Under the pieces are notes generated by a model. That model saw nothing but the letters and a program-made list of their open reading frames with translations. It was not told the DNA's origin and did no database searches. DNA of 64,000 nucleotides from Sciurus carolinensis. Lineage: Eukaryota; Chordata; Mammalia; Rodentia; Sciuridae. Below are positions 9,500-20,735 of the stretch, one piece after another. Made by a program: the position numbers and the translations under genes. The stretch is taken from contig NC_062214.1 in the NCBI RefSeq assembly GCF_902686445.1, forward strand, positions 46,013,454 to 46,077,453, given 5' to 3'. The first letter of the stretch is position 1, and every line of letters starts with the position of its first letter.

Positions 9500-12400
9500 A
9501 TCCACTTATCAGCAATATCATTTGTCCTTTGGTTTTTTGAGATTGGCTTATCTCACTTAGCATGATATTCTCCAATTTCATCCATTTGCCTGCAAATGCC
9601 ATAATTTTATCATTCTTTATGGCTGAGTAATATTCCATTGTATATATATATACCACAGTTTCTTTATCCATTCATCAATTGACAGGTATCTAGGTTGGTT
9701 CCACAATCTGGCTATTGTGAATTGAGCAGCTATGAACATTGATGTGGCTGTATCTCTGTAGTATGCTGATTTTAAGTCCTTTGGGTATAGGCCAAGGAGT
9801 GGGATAGCTGGGTCAAATGGTGGTTCCATTCCAAGTTTTCTAAGGAATCTCCACACTGCTTTCCAGAGTGGCTGCACTAATTTGCAACCCCACCAGCAAT
9901 GTATGGTGTACCTTTCTCCCCACATCCTCGCCAACACCTGTTGTTGCTTGTATTCTTGATAATCGCCATTCTAATTGGGGTGAGATGGAATCTTAGGGTG
10001 GTTTTGATTTGCATTTCTCTTATTACTAGAAATGTTGAACATTTTTCCATATGTTTGTTGATTGCTTGTACATCTTCTTCTGTGATGTGTCTATTCATTT
10101 CCTTAGCCCATTTGTCGATTGGATTATTTGTATTCTTGGTGTAGAGTTTTTTGAGTTCTTTGTAGATTCTGGAGATTAGTGCTCTATCTGAAGTATGATT
10201 GGCAAAGATTTTCTCCCACTCTGTAGGCTCTTTCTTCACATTGTTGATAGTTTCCTTTGCTGAGAGAAAGGTTTTTAGTTTGAATCTATCCCAGTTATTG
10301 ATTCTTTCTTTTATTTCTTGTGCAATGGGAGTTCTGTTGAGGAACTCTGGTCCTAAGCCGACATGTGAAGATCTGGACCTACTTTTTCTTCTATTAGATG
10401 CAGGGTCTCTGGTCTGATTCCGAGGTCCTTAATCCATTTTGAGTTTAGTTTCATGCATGGTGAGAGATATGGGTTTAGTTTCATTCTGTTGCATATGGAT
10501 TTCCAATTTTCCCAGCACCATTTGTTGAAGAGGCTATCTTTTCTCCATTGCATATTTTTGGCCCCTTTGTCTAGTATGAGAAAATTGTATTTATTTGGGT
10601 TTGTGTCCATGTCCTCTATTCTGTACCATTGATCTACCTGTCTATTTTGGTACCAATACCATGCCGTTTTTGTTACTATTGCTTTGTAATAGAGTTGAAG
10701 ATCTGGTATTGCGATACCCCCTGTTTCACTCTTTCTGCTAAGAATTGCTTTAGCTATTCTGGGTTTCTTATTCTTCCAGATGAATTTCATAATTGCTTGC
10801 TCTATTTCTGTAAGGTACATCATTGGGATTTTAATTGGAATTGCATTGAATCTGTATAGCACTTTTGGTAGTATGGCCATTTTGACAATAATAATTTTTC
10901 CTATCCAAGAACATGGGAGATCTTTCCATCTTCTAAGGTTTTCTTTAATTTCTTTCTTTAGTGTTCTGTAGTTCTCATTGTAGAGGTCTTTCACCTCTTT
11001 TGTGAGATTGATTCCCAAGTATTTTATTTTTTCGATGCTATTGTGAATGGGGTAGTTTTCCTAACTTCTCTTTCTGAAGATTCATCACTTATGTATAAAA
11101 ATGCATTGGATTTATGAGCATTGATCTTATATCCCGCTACTTTACTGAATTCCCTTATGAGTTCTAAAAGTTTTCTGGTGGAATTTCCTGGTTCATCTAA
11201 GTATATAATCATATCATCAGCAAATAGGGATAGTTTGAGTTCTTCTTTTCCTATTCGTATCCCTTTAATTTCTTTGGTCTGTCTAATTGCTCTGGCTAGA
11301 GGTTCAAGGACAATATTGAATAGAAGTGGTGAAAGAGGGCATCCCTGCCTTGTTCCAGTTTTTAGGGGGAATGCTTTCAGTTTTTCACCATTGAGAATGA
11401 TATTAGCCATGGGCTTAGCATAGATGGCCTTTACAATGTTAAGGAATGTTCCCAGTATCCCTATTTTTTCTAGTGTTTTGAGCATGAAGGGGTGCAGTAT
11501 TTTATCAAATGCTTTTTCTGGCTCTATTGAAATAATCATGTGATTCTGGACTTTAAGTCTATTGATATGGTGAATTACATTTATTGATTTCCTGATGTTG
11601 AACCAACCTTGCATCCCTGGGATGAAACCCACTTGATCATGGTGCGCTTTTTAATATGTTTTTGTATGCGATTTGCTAAAATTTTGTTGAGAATTTTTGC
11701 GTCGATGTTCATTAAGGATATTGGTCTGAAATTTTCTTTCCTCGATGTGTCTCTGTCTGGTTTAGGTATCAGGGTGATATTGGCTTCATAGAATGAGTTT
11801 GGGAGGGTTCCCTCCTCTTCTATTTTATGGAATACTTTGAGAAGTATTGGAATGAGCTCTTCTTTAAAGGTTTTGTAGAACTCTGCTGAGAACCCATCTG
11901 GTCCCGGACTTTTCTTTGTTGGTAGGCTTTGATGACTTCTTCTATTTCATTACTTGAAATTGGTCTATTTAAATTGTGTATGTCCTCCTTGTTCAGTTTA
12001 GGCAATTCATATGTCTCTAGAAACCTGTTGATGTCTTTGAAATTTTCTATTTTCTTGGAGTATAGATTTTCAAAATAGCTTCTAATTATGTTTTGTATTT
12101 CAGTCGTGTCTGTTGTGATATTTCCTTGTTCATTCTGAAATTTAGTGATTGGGTTTTCTCTCGTCTTCTCTTTGCTAGTGTGGCTAAAGGTTTATCAATT
12201 TTGTTTATTTTTTCGAAGAACCAACTATTTATTTTGTCATTTTTTTGTATTGTTTCTTTTGTTTCAATTTTGTTGATTTCAGCTCTGAGTTTAACTACTT
12301 CCTTTCTTCTACTACTTTTGGTGTTGGTCTGTTCTTCTTTTTCTAGGGCTTTGAGCTGTAGTATTAGGTCGTTTATTTGTTGAGTTTTACTTATTTTATT

Positions 12401-13320
12401 GAATGCGCTCCATGAAATAAATTTTCCTCTAAGTACTGCTTTCATAGTGTCCCAGAGATTTTGATATGATGTTTCTTTGTTCTCATTTACCTCTAAGAAT
12501 TTTTTTATTTCCTTCCTAATATCTTCTGTTATCCATTCATCATATAATAGCATATTGTTCAATCTCCAGGTGTTGGAATAGTTTCTGTTTTTTACTCTTT
12601 CATTTATTTCTAACTTCAATCCATTATGATCTGATAGAATACAAGGTAGTGTCTCTATCTTCTTGTATTTGCTAACATTAGCTTTATGGCATAATATATG
12701 GTCTATTTTAGAGAAGGATCCATGTGCTGCTGAGAAGAAAGTGTATTCGTTCTTGGTTGCATGGTATATTCTACAAATGTCTGTTAAGTCTAAATTATTG
12801 ATTGTGTTATTGAGATCTATGGTTTCTTTGTTTAATTTTTGTTTGGAAGATCTGTCCAGGAGTGAAAGAGGCCTGTTAAAATCACCTAGTATTATTGTGT
12901 TATGGTCTATTTGGTTTCTGAAATTGAGAAGGATTTGTTTGACATACATGGATGAGCCACTGTTTGGGGCATAGATGTTTATGATTTGTTATATCTTGTT
13001 TATTTATGCTTCCCTTAAGCAGTATGAAATGTCCTTCTTTATCCCATCTGACTAACTTTGGCTTGAAGTCCACATTATCTGAAATGAGTATGGATACTCC
13101 AGCTTTTTTGCTGAGTCCATGTGCATGGTATGTTTTACCCCATCCTTTCACCTTTAGTCTATGGGTATCTCTTTCTATGAGGTGAGTCTCTTTCAGGCAA
13201 CATATTGTTGGATCTTTCTTTTTAATCCAGTCTGCCAGTCTATGTCTTTTGATTCATGAATTCAGGCCATTAACATTCAGGGTTATTATTGAGATATGAT
13301 TTGTATTCCTGGTCATTTGG
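9500..13320 (-). pseudogene. LINE-1 ORF2 (endonuclease-reverse transcriptase), disrupted
   Basis: ORF2p nicks DNA and reverse-transcribes L1 RNA. The apurinic/apyrimidinic-like endonuclease is spread over about 13310-12500: an NVNGLNS start followed by a stop, KETH, then ILGDFNRPLS, FSKIDHILCHK and LSDHNG. The RT block is in 11632-11024 with [15 protein letters not shown] and the catalytic FADDMIIY (about 11226-11203). The motif A aspartate is replaced by Glu ([11 protein letters not shown], codon 11522-11524). The C-terminal part runs in 11018-10353, 10239-9877 and 9937-9617. Frame changes occur near 13150-12950, 12080-12000, 11635, 11020, 10350 and 9900. The end near 9500 is inferred from the EISQSQKTK segment just before two stops. 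Confidence 0.9.
11522..11524 (-). other. Asp-to-Glu change at L1 RT catalytic motif A
   Basis: The codon is GAG in the context [11 protein letters not shown]. In active L1s this position is the first metal-binding aspartate (SIDAEKAFDKI in human L1, D600 by human numbering). The other two aspartates (FADD) are kept. Confidence 0.75.
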
Positions 13321-13393
13321 TTCATTTTTAAAATTTTATTTATTTATTTATTTTTTTGACACGACTTGGTTCCTCCTTTATTTAACAATTCCT

Positions 13394-14439
13394 TTAGGAT
13401 AATTCCTCCCTTTGCTGATTTGCTTCTTTGTTTTTTATCTCTTCCTCATGGAATATTTTGCTGAGAATGTTCTGTAATGCTGGCTTTCTTTTTGTAAATT
13501 CTTTTAGCTTTTGTTTATCATGGAATGATTTTATTTCATCGTCAAATTTGAAGGTAAGTTTTGCTGGGTATAAGATTCTTGGTTGGCATCCGTTTTCTTT
13601 CAGGGCTTGAAAAATATTGTTCCAGGCCCTTCTAGCTTTTAGGGTCTGGATTGAAAAATCTGCTGATATCCGTGTTGGTTTCCCCCTGAATGTAATTTGG
13701 TTCTTTTCTCTCACAGTCTTTAAAATTCTGTCTTTATTTTGTATGTTAGGTATTTTCATTACAATGTGCTTTGGTGTGGGCCTGTTGTAATTTTGTGTAT
13801 TTGGATCCTATAAGCCTCTTGAACTTGATTTTCCATTTCATTCTTCAGATTTGGGAAATTTTCTGATATTATTTCATTGAATAGATTGTTCATTCCTTTG
13901 GTTTGTTTCTCTAAGTCTTCCTCAAACCCAATAATTCTTAAATTTGGCCTTTTCATGATATCCCATAGTTCTTGGAGATTCTGTTCATGATTTCTTACCA
14001 TCTTCTCTGTTTGTTCAACTTTGTATTCAAGGTTAAATATTTTGTCTTCAATATCTGAGGTTCTGTCTTCCAGGTGTTCTATCCTATTGGTTGTGCTTTC
14101 TATGGAGTTCTTAATTTGGTTTATTGTTTCCTTCATTTCAAAGATTTTGTTTTTTTTTTTTTTCAATATTTCTAACTCTTCATTGAAATGATCTCTTGCT
14201 TCCTGTATTTCCTCTTTTAACTGTCGATTGGTGCGATCATTCAATGCCGGCATTTGCTCTTTCATCTCATCATTCAATGCCTGCATTTGCTCTTTCATCT
14301 CACTGTTTGCTTCTCTGATCATTTTAATTATGTACATTCTGAACTCCCTTTCTGTCATTTCTCCTGCCATGCTGTCGTTGGATTTTATTGATGTAACATC
14401 TAGATTTGTTTGGGGCATTTTTTTCCCTTGTTTTCTCAT
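13394..14439 (-). pseudogene. LINE-1 ORF1 (RNA-binding coiled-coil protein), one frameshift
   Basis: ORF1p coats L1 RNA as a coiled-coil trimer. The first frame (14439-13759, 226 aa) holds a basic N-terminus, a long heptad-rich coiled coil (about residues 30-150) and the start of the RRM-like domain (LRIIGFEED, then YRIQIHK). The second frame (13759-13394, 121 aa) continues with DRILKTVREK, ITFRGKPTRISADFS and the C-terminal domain (ARRAWNNIF, then YPAKLTFKF). A single indel at about 13775-13800 separates them. The summed length of about 347 residues is normal. The coiled coil contains a tandem 11-residue repeat (14236-14301). Confidence 0.92.
14236..14301 (-). repeat. 33-bp tandem duplication in L1 ORF1 coiled coil
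   Basis: Two copies (14236-14268 and 14269-14301) differ at a single base that I can see. They encode the 11-residue unit DEMKEQMxALN twice in tandem, in frame. Confidence 0.9.
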
Positions 14440-15745
14440 ATTGTTCAGGTATCAGTGGACCGCTAAGATATTGTAGATTTTCTCTATTGACTTATAATGT
14501 CCCTGAAGATTGCTAGTATATCCCCTCTTATCCTTCAGTAGCCTGAAGTCTTGGAGGAAGTTGATAATGTGGTGCTCCACAAGGAAGCTGCCTCTCTAGG
14601 GGTGGTGGCCTTCAGGTGGGGTATATTCCCTGATAGTGGGCAGAGGTGCCTCCACTTGTTGACCAATAGTCATCCAAAGGGGAACTAGGCTGTCGACTGA
14701 GGCAAGGCCTGTTTGTGCCTGTGTCTCTGGTTTTACTGTCCTTGTGGGAAAACCTCACCCGGCAGGGAAGAATCACCCAGTGGGGAGGTCTCGCTGGTCA
14801 GTTCCCCTCCTAGAGGTTTCCCTGAATCCACAACTACCGCCTGGGCTGGGCTGCCTTCCTCTGCAACGTTCCCAGGGGCCCGGACCTACCTCCTGGACCT
14901 GGGAGCCTCACCCTTCGCAGACGAGTCTCCTTAGGCTGCCTCTCCCAGAGAATCTGCCCGCAGTCCTGGAAACTTCGCTCCACCCTAAGCGTGCTCTGTG
15001 CGACCCTTCCACCAAGAAGTCGCCTAGGTCCTGGGACTCTGCTCTGCACCTAATCACCTAGCTATGCGGCCCCTCCTCTGAGCCGCCACCTGGAGCCCCG
15101 TACAGTCGCTCCAAGTCCCAGCGACCCACCACACACCTCTTCCTCCGGACAGCTGCCCGGTGTTCTGATGTGGTCACTAGGATTCCAAGCAACTCACTTC
15201 GTGTCTCCTTCTCCCGCCAACTGCCCGTAGTCCTAGGCAGTCACTCCAAGTCCAAGTGACCTGCCCCATTCCTCCTCCTCCTCCGGGTAGCCCCCCGGGA
15301 GTTCAGGAGCGGTCGCTCCGAGTCCAAGCGACCCGCCGCGCTCCTCCTCCTCTTCCGGGCACCCCCCTGGTGTTCAGGAGCTGTCGCTCTGAGTCCAAAC
15401 AGCTCGCCGCGCAGCGCCTCCTCTGGGCAGCCGCCCGGAGCCCCAGTGGTTGCTCCGAGTCCAAGCGCTGTGCTGAGCGGCCTCCTCTACGATGCTCCCA
15501 GTTGTCCGAGTTCACTGCTCCAGCGGGGGGAGGGGTGTCTCGCCGAGCAACTCTACTTCACAAAGTTCCCTGCGTTCCAGGACTACTGCCCCATCCGGGA
15601 TGCCTCCCCAATGGGAGAGACTCACCTGGAGGCTTTGAGTTGGTCCCAAGTCTCTCACTATCTCCTCTTTTGAATCCTGAGTCCTGGAGCAACATGGAAT
15701 GCAGCCACCCTCTAGTCTGCCATCTTGAAAACCTATCCGTGAAGT
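14440..15745 (-). promoter_or_regulatory. LINE-1 5' UTR / internal promoter
   Basis: About 1.3 kb between the element start and the ORF1 ATG. It is CpG-rich compared with the rest of the element, as expected of an L1 internal promoter. It contains the tandem units described at 15105-15470. An AAGATGGC YY1-like motif lies at the element start (minus strand, near 15731-15724), where it fixes initiation in primate L1. Plus-strand frames here, such as 15256-15753, are chance products of the repeat. Confidence 0.75.
15105..15470 (-). repeat. Tandem ~70-bp units in the L1 5' UTR
   Basis: The motif GTCGCTCCGAGTCCAAGCGAC and variants start at 15105, 15173, 15240, 15312, 15383 and 15449, that is every 66-72 bp. 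Between them lie repeated CCGCGCTCCTCCTCCTCTTCC-like and GTTCAGGAGC blocks. At least six units are visible. Confidence 0.85.
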
Positions 15746-16084
15746 TTTTTTAAAAAGGTGAAATAATTGTTTTCTGTAAAATAGGTGGAAAGTTGAATGT
15801 CTTCCTATTGCCATGTACCTCAGTCTTTATAGAGAAACAAATAGACAAATGCAGAGTGTGACCCAGTATCTACAACAAATCAAGAGCTGGGAAGAGAAAG
15901 GGTGAAAATGTTTCCTAAATAAAGTCATTTTTATATGGTAACACAAAGGAAGATGTGACTTTTCCGATTCCAATTTGAACAAACCAATTATAAAAAGAGA
16001 ATTAGAAAACAATAGGGGAACTATGGTTCTATACTGAGTATTAAATAACAGAGCTGGTCCTGGAGTGAGGCAGGTGTGGTGCTT
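15746..16084. other. Short spacer between L1 copies
   Basis: Unique AT-rich sequence with nothing recognised. It ends in the left target-site duplication of the next L1. Confidence 0.6.
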
Positions 16085-17060
16085 TAGGGACAAATCTTTT
16101 TTTTTTTTCTTTTATTTTTACAGACTGCATTTTGATTCATTGTACACAAATGGGGTACAACTTTTCATTTCTATGGTTGTACACAATGTGTATTCACACC
16201 ATGCATTTTAATCATACGTGTACATAGGGTAATGATGTCTGTCTCAGTCTACTATCTTTCCTTCCCCCACCCACTTTCACCCTATTTTCTTCTACACCAT
16301 CCAAAGTTCCTCCATTCTTCTCTTGCCCCCCCATCCTGTTATATATCATCATCTACTTATCAGAGAAAACATTCAGCCTTTGTTTTTGGGGGGATGGTTT
16401 ATTTCACTTAGCATGATATTCTCCAACTCCATCCATTTAGCTGCAAATGCCAAAATTTTATTCTTTATGACTGGGTAATATTCCATTGTGTATGTATATC
16501 ATAGTTTTCTTTATCCATTCATTAATTGAGGGGCATCTAGGTTGGTTCCACTTTATAGCTATTGTGAATTGAGTAGCTATGAACATTGATGTGGCTGTAT
16601 CACTGTAGTATCCTGATTTTAAGTCCTTTGGATATAAATGAGGAGTGGTGTAACTGGGTCAAATGGTGAGTCCATTCCAAGTTTTCTGAGGAATCTCCAT
16701 ACTGCTTTCCAGAGAGACTGCACCAATCTGCAACTCCACCAGCAATGTATGAGTGTGCCTTTTCCCCCACATCCACACCACTTAATATTGCTTGTGTTCT
16801 TGATAACAGCCATTCTAATTGAAGATAGATGAAATCTTAGGGTGGTTTTAATTTGCATTTCTCTAATTACTAGAGATGATGAGCACTTTTTCATATATTT
16901 GTTGATCATGTGTATATCTTCTTCTGTGAAGTGTCTCCCCAGTTCCTTAGCCCATTTATTGATTGGGTTCTTTGTATTTTTGGTGTAAAGTTTTTTAAGT
17001 TCTTTATAAATTCTGGAGATGAGTGCTTTGTCTGAAGTGTGTGTGTAGGGGCAAATCTTT
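16085..17060 (-). mobile_element. 5'-truncated LINE-1 insertion with target duplication
   Basis: L1 3' UTR and the last part of ORF2 (frame 16909-16619 carries the [13 protein letters not shown] segment) in minus orientation, with a T-rich tail at 16100. A 15-bp duplication TAGGG(A/G)CAAATCTTT flanks it (16085-16099 and 17046-17060, one mismatch). It belongs to an older or different subfamily from the 9208-15745 copy: its 3' UTR starts CAGACTGCATTTTGATTCA and lacks the TAACCC-like tract. Confidence 0.88.
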
Positions 17061-17299
17061 AGGAGGTGCTCACTCTCAGGGGCTGACTCTGCACCAGCAT
17101 GGCCTAGGAAGTGATGCTTCCTTCCATTTTATACTTTCAATGCCTCCATTTCCTCACTTGAGTCTCAGTCAAGGTAAACAGTGATTCTTTTGCAGGTGTG
17201 ATGATGGCGTTATAACTATGTAACAAAATATCCATATGTTCCATATTACAACATGGAGGAGTGAAACCACATGCCCAGGATTTGCTTTAAGACACTTCA

Positions 17300-17324
17300 A
17301 CACACACACACACACACACACACA
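17300..17324. repeat. (AC)n microsatellite
   Basis: About 12 AC units. Confidence 0.95.
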
Positions 17325-17334
17325 AAATGGTTAT

Positions 17335-18180
17335 AAAAGGTGATAGGTATACATACCACATTTTCTTTATCCATTCATTTTTTGAGGGACACCTAGGTTG
17401 GTCCCATAACTTGGCAACTGTTAGTTGAACTGCTATAAACATTGATGTGGCTGCATCACTGTAGTATACTGTTTTTAAGTCCTTTGGGTATACACTGAGG
17501 AGTGGGATAACTGGATCAAATTGTGGTTCCATTCCAAGTGTTCTAAGAAATCTCTGTACTGTTTTCCATAGTGGGTTGCTCCAATTTGCAATCCCACCAA
17601 CAATGTATGAGATACCTTTCTCCCCACATCCTTGCCAACATTTATTGTTACTTGAATTCTTGATAATTGCCATTTGACTGGAATGAGATGAAATCTCAGT
17701 GTAGTTTTAACTTGCATTTCTCTAATTGTTAGAGATTATAATTACACAATGGAATATTACTCAGCCATAAAGAAGAATGAAATAATGGCATTTTGCCAGT
17801 AAATGGATGGAATTGGAGAATAGCATGCCGTGTGCAATAATCCAATCCAATAACCCAAAGGCTGAATGTTCTCACTGATATGTGAATGCTAATCCCAAAC
17901 AAGGGAGGATGGGGAGGGGAAGAATAGAAGTCCATCATATTAGACAAAGGGAAATGAAGGGAAGGGAGCAGGGAGGGGAATAGGAAGGACAGTAGAATTA
18001 ATTCAACATAACTTTCCTAGCCTTGTATTTGAATATACCACCAGGGTAACTGGTCATGGACAATCACAAGAATGGGATCCTAAATAGAATAAGTTGTACT
18101 CTATGTATGTATAATTTGCCAAAAATACATTATGCTGTCATGTATAACTAAAAGGAACAAGAACAAAAAAAGGGATAGGT
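17335..18180 (+). mobile_element. LINE-1 with 5' inversion (twin-priming product)
   Basis: From 17345 to about 17735 the L1 ORF2 end reads on the minus strand (frames 17673-17287 and 17717-17475). From about 17736 to 18164 the very end of ORF2 and the 3' UTR read on the plus strand, starting at the ACACAATGGAATATTACTCAG segment. The inverted part ends exactly where the plus part begins in an uninverted L1. The flanks share AAAAGGTGATAGGT (17335-17348) and AAAAGGGATAGGT (about 18168-18180), a near-identical duplication after a short A tail. Confidence 0.85.
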
Positions 18181-18947
18181 GAAGCAAATATGGCAACATC
18201 TAGGTAACTGGAAACTGAGTGATAGGAATTTAGGGGGTTGTTGTATATTTTTCTTTTGAATTCTTGGCAATTTTTATAACAAACTTTGCTTTTAGATGGC
18301 AGCAGCATGGCAACATAAATAATGGCTTTATTCAAATGGATGTATTTGCTCACCTCCCAAATCTTCTCCTTCACTGGTATCCTTTATTTTTGACCTGCCA
18401 CTGTCCCTCCCCAAGACCTCAATGTAGACAATGTGCCCCCTTCCACCACCAAAGTCCTCTGCTGGGAAATTTAGGGCATGTGTGCTACTGGTTTCCCCTG
18501 GTAACCTGGACAGTAACAGGAACTCCCATGGATAAGGACTTTACCTGGAACTTTAAGATTAAAAGAAAGGAGTCATTTTGAGACCCCTGAAGGAAACTGA
18601 GAATTGAAAAAGGTTGTAGGGGCAGAGTCTGATCCTTATTCAAATCCCAAATCTACCCTTAGAAAATTACTTTTTTTTTTCTGAGCCTCGACTTTTTCAA
18701 CTGAAGAAATGGGAATAACAATATTTATCCTAAAAGGATTGATGTGAGGAATAAGTGAGATGGCCTTTGTGACAATCCCTAGGATCTTCTCTGGGGCATG
18801 GCCTGTGCCCCCTCTCCATCCTCCCCTCTCTCCTTGAAGGAGAGATGTCCTTGGCATCCTTAGGCTGCACTTGTGTACAATCTGGATGGGAATTCTGTTT
18901 TCCTGGGACATAAGCACTGCACTTCCTGGGAAGTTTAAGTTACTTCT
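18181..18947. other. Unassigned intergenic sequence
   Basis: No gene or repeat recognised. Short frames on both strands have no recognisable content. Confidence 0.5.
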
Positions 18948-19186
18948 GTTTGGGTTTGTTGTTGTTGTTTGTTTGTTTGTTTTGTTTTGGTATCAGGGGT
19001 TGAACCCAGAGGCACTTAACCACTGGACCACATCCCCAGACCTTTTTTTATTTTTTATTTTGAGAGGATCTCACTAAGTTGCTTAGGGCCTCACTAACTT
19101 GCTGAGGCTGGTTCTGAACTTTTGATCCTCCTGCCTCAGCCTCCCGAGCCACTGGAATTACTGGCATATACCACTGCACATGGCAA
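18948..19186 (-). repeat. B4-type SINE
   Basis: On the plus strand an ID half comes first (GGTTGAACCCAGAGGCACTT, CCACATCCCCAG), followed by an inverted B1-like half (CTGCCTCAGCCTCCCGAG, ACCACTGCACATGGC). The T-rich left end is the tail of a minus-strand element. Confidence 0.88.
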
Positions 19187-20414
19187 CTTGTTTTTCTTAC
19201 ACATTTATTGTTTCAATGACTTCAAATTCTGTTCTTCATGATTCTATAGGTCAAAAGGTCCACTGTTGAGTTTTTCTCTGGGAAGATTCTGGCAGTGTTT
19301 TTAACCACAAAGAGTCCACACTTATTGAATCTCACCTTTCCCTACTGCCTGTCTTGGAGGACTGCCCCCCTCCACCTGAGGTTGCCACTCTCCCAGGCCA
19401 CTTTCTCACATTGCCTAAGAAGTACCAACTTTAGGTCCAGACCAGATGAGTCTACAGAAGAAAAATCACCACCAGTGTCAGACTTCCCACCTATAGACGT
19501 TCCAGCAGAAGCCTTGCTGAGGTCTCCAACTTTTGTCTGAGCTTCTGATGGCTTGTGGGAGACCCAGGGGATTCTGAGATGCAGCCCAGCCTGAGAGATA
19601 GAATCTGTTTTCTACAGCCACTGATTTTAGCACGCCAACAAAGTTTCTACTCAACAACATTTTATACATACACTTTTGTGTATGTATAAAAACATGGACA
19701 TAGAAAATACACATATTAACTTTTTGTGGTTCTGAATCTATTAGCAACAGGAGTTTTAAACAGGAGATGTTAGCAATGACTTCAAGGAGGATGTGGTCTT
19801 GGATGAAGGCAAAGCTTGGAAGTTGAGCAGAATGTAGATAAAGAAGAAAAGGAAAGATGGAAGGCATTCACAAGCTTGACTTCCATTCAGTCCCTGTTTT
19901 CTTTGTATTACAAAGAAAATAAATTTTCTTTACAATTTGTAACCAGAAACCTCTAGAAATGTCATCTAATGGGTTCATTTTAGAGTGAGATGAAAAAAGG
20001 GAAGATAATATTGGAAAACTCAGATGATAGTTCATATCAAATCTTAGTGTTTCTGGAGTGTCCACAGTCATAGGTAGACTAGACCTGACCCTCTGAAACA
20101 GGCTTCCTGTGCTCCTACCATGCAGAAAGTAGATCAAGGATGATACAACATGTGTGAAACTAACATGCAGTTTCAAGATTTATTTTTCAGGCTAGTGTAT
20201 GCTTGAAACAGTAGGGTGAGCAGTGGGTTGGAATAAAGGTGAAGGGACAATTATTGGAGAAGTTTGTGTCAGTAGAGGAGATCGAGCTTGACATTGGACA
20301 GAGTGACTAAGGTGTATCTGGTCTATGTACCCATGTGGCCTGAAACCCCCACTTCCCCATTGCTTCCTCTGAGGGATCCTATGATGCCAGCTCAGAGGAT
20401 AAGAGCTCCCATAA
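19187..20414. other. Unassigned intergenic sequence
   Basis: Nothing recognised. The longest frames (19478-19867 minus, 129 codons; 19868-20176 minus) show no domain or codon pattern suggesting a gene. Confidence 0.5.
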
Positions 20415-20562
20415 GCAGCTCAGGTGCTTTCAGAAAATCCCAGAGCACAGTCAATGACATCAGAATTTCTGTGGTGGGACCCAACATCTATATTTTTTAA
20501 AGCCCTCTAGTTAATTCAGTGTGCAACCAAGGTTGAGAATCTCTATTCTCCATGTTCATACT
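20415..20562 (+). repeat. MER5A-like hAT (Charlie) DNA transposon relic
   Basis: Contains ATCAGAATTTCTGTGGTGGG, TTTTTTAAAGCCC and GCAACCAAGGTTGAGAATC, close to the MER5A consensus as I remember it. It is non-autonomous and ancient. Confidence 0.7.
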
Positions 20563-20594
20563 GTGGTTCTTCTGGATTCTACCACATATTCAGA

Positions 20595-20735
20595 CCACCT
20601 TTGAAAAATTACCCAAACTTTCAGGTCCAACCACAGAAATTCTGATATCAGTGTGGGGTTGGCTAATTCAGGCACTGCTAGTTTTCAAAGTCTCCCCAAC
20701 ATGATTCTATGGACCACCAAGGTTGAGGACCCCTG
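20595..20735 (+). repeat. Second MER5A-like relic
   Basis: Contains CACAGAAATTCTGATATCAG and CACCAAGGTTGAGGACCCCTG, so it is a second copy about 30 bp after the first. Two adjacent MER5A copies may be independent insertions or a local duplication. Confidence 0.65.

Larger units (their letters stand above)
9208..15745 (-). mobile_element. Near full-length LINE-1 (about 6.5 kb)
   Basis: In minus orientation the order is: a GC-rich 5' UTR beginning near an AAGATGGCAGACT segment (15731-15720 region), ORF1 (14439-13394), ORF2 (about 13320-9500), a 3' UTR with a G-rich tract, and an A/T-rich tail (to 9208). ORF1 has one frameshift and ORF2 has several, so the copy is immobile, but the low number of lesions makes it fairly young. 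No clear target-site duplication was found. The tail is an irregular TATATTTTT-type run that may have expanded since insertion. Confidence 0.93.

Noticed and set aside
9899..12974. Several plus-strand frames of 60-103 codons
   Set aside because: All are antisense shadows of the L1 ORF2 on the minus strand.
9208..15745. Target-site duplication for the full-length L1
   Set aside because: I compared the sequence left of the tail (ending GTGGGCAATTTT) with that right of the 5' end (CTATCCGTGAAG) and found no convincing match, so none is claimed.
15256..15753. 165-codon plus-strand open frame
   Set aside because: It lies antisense within the L1 5' UTR and its content follows the ~70-bp repeat units.
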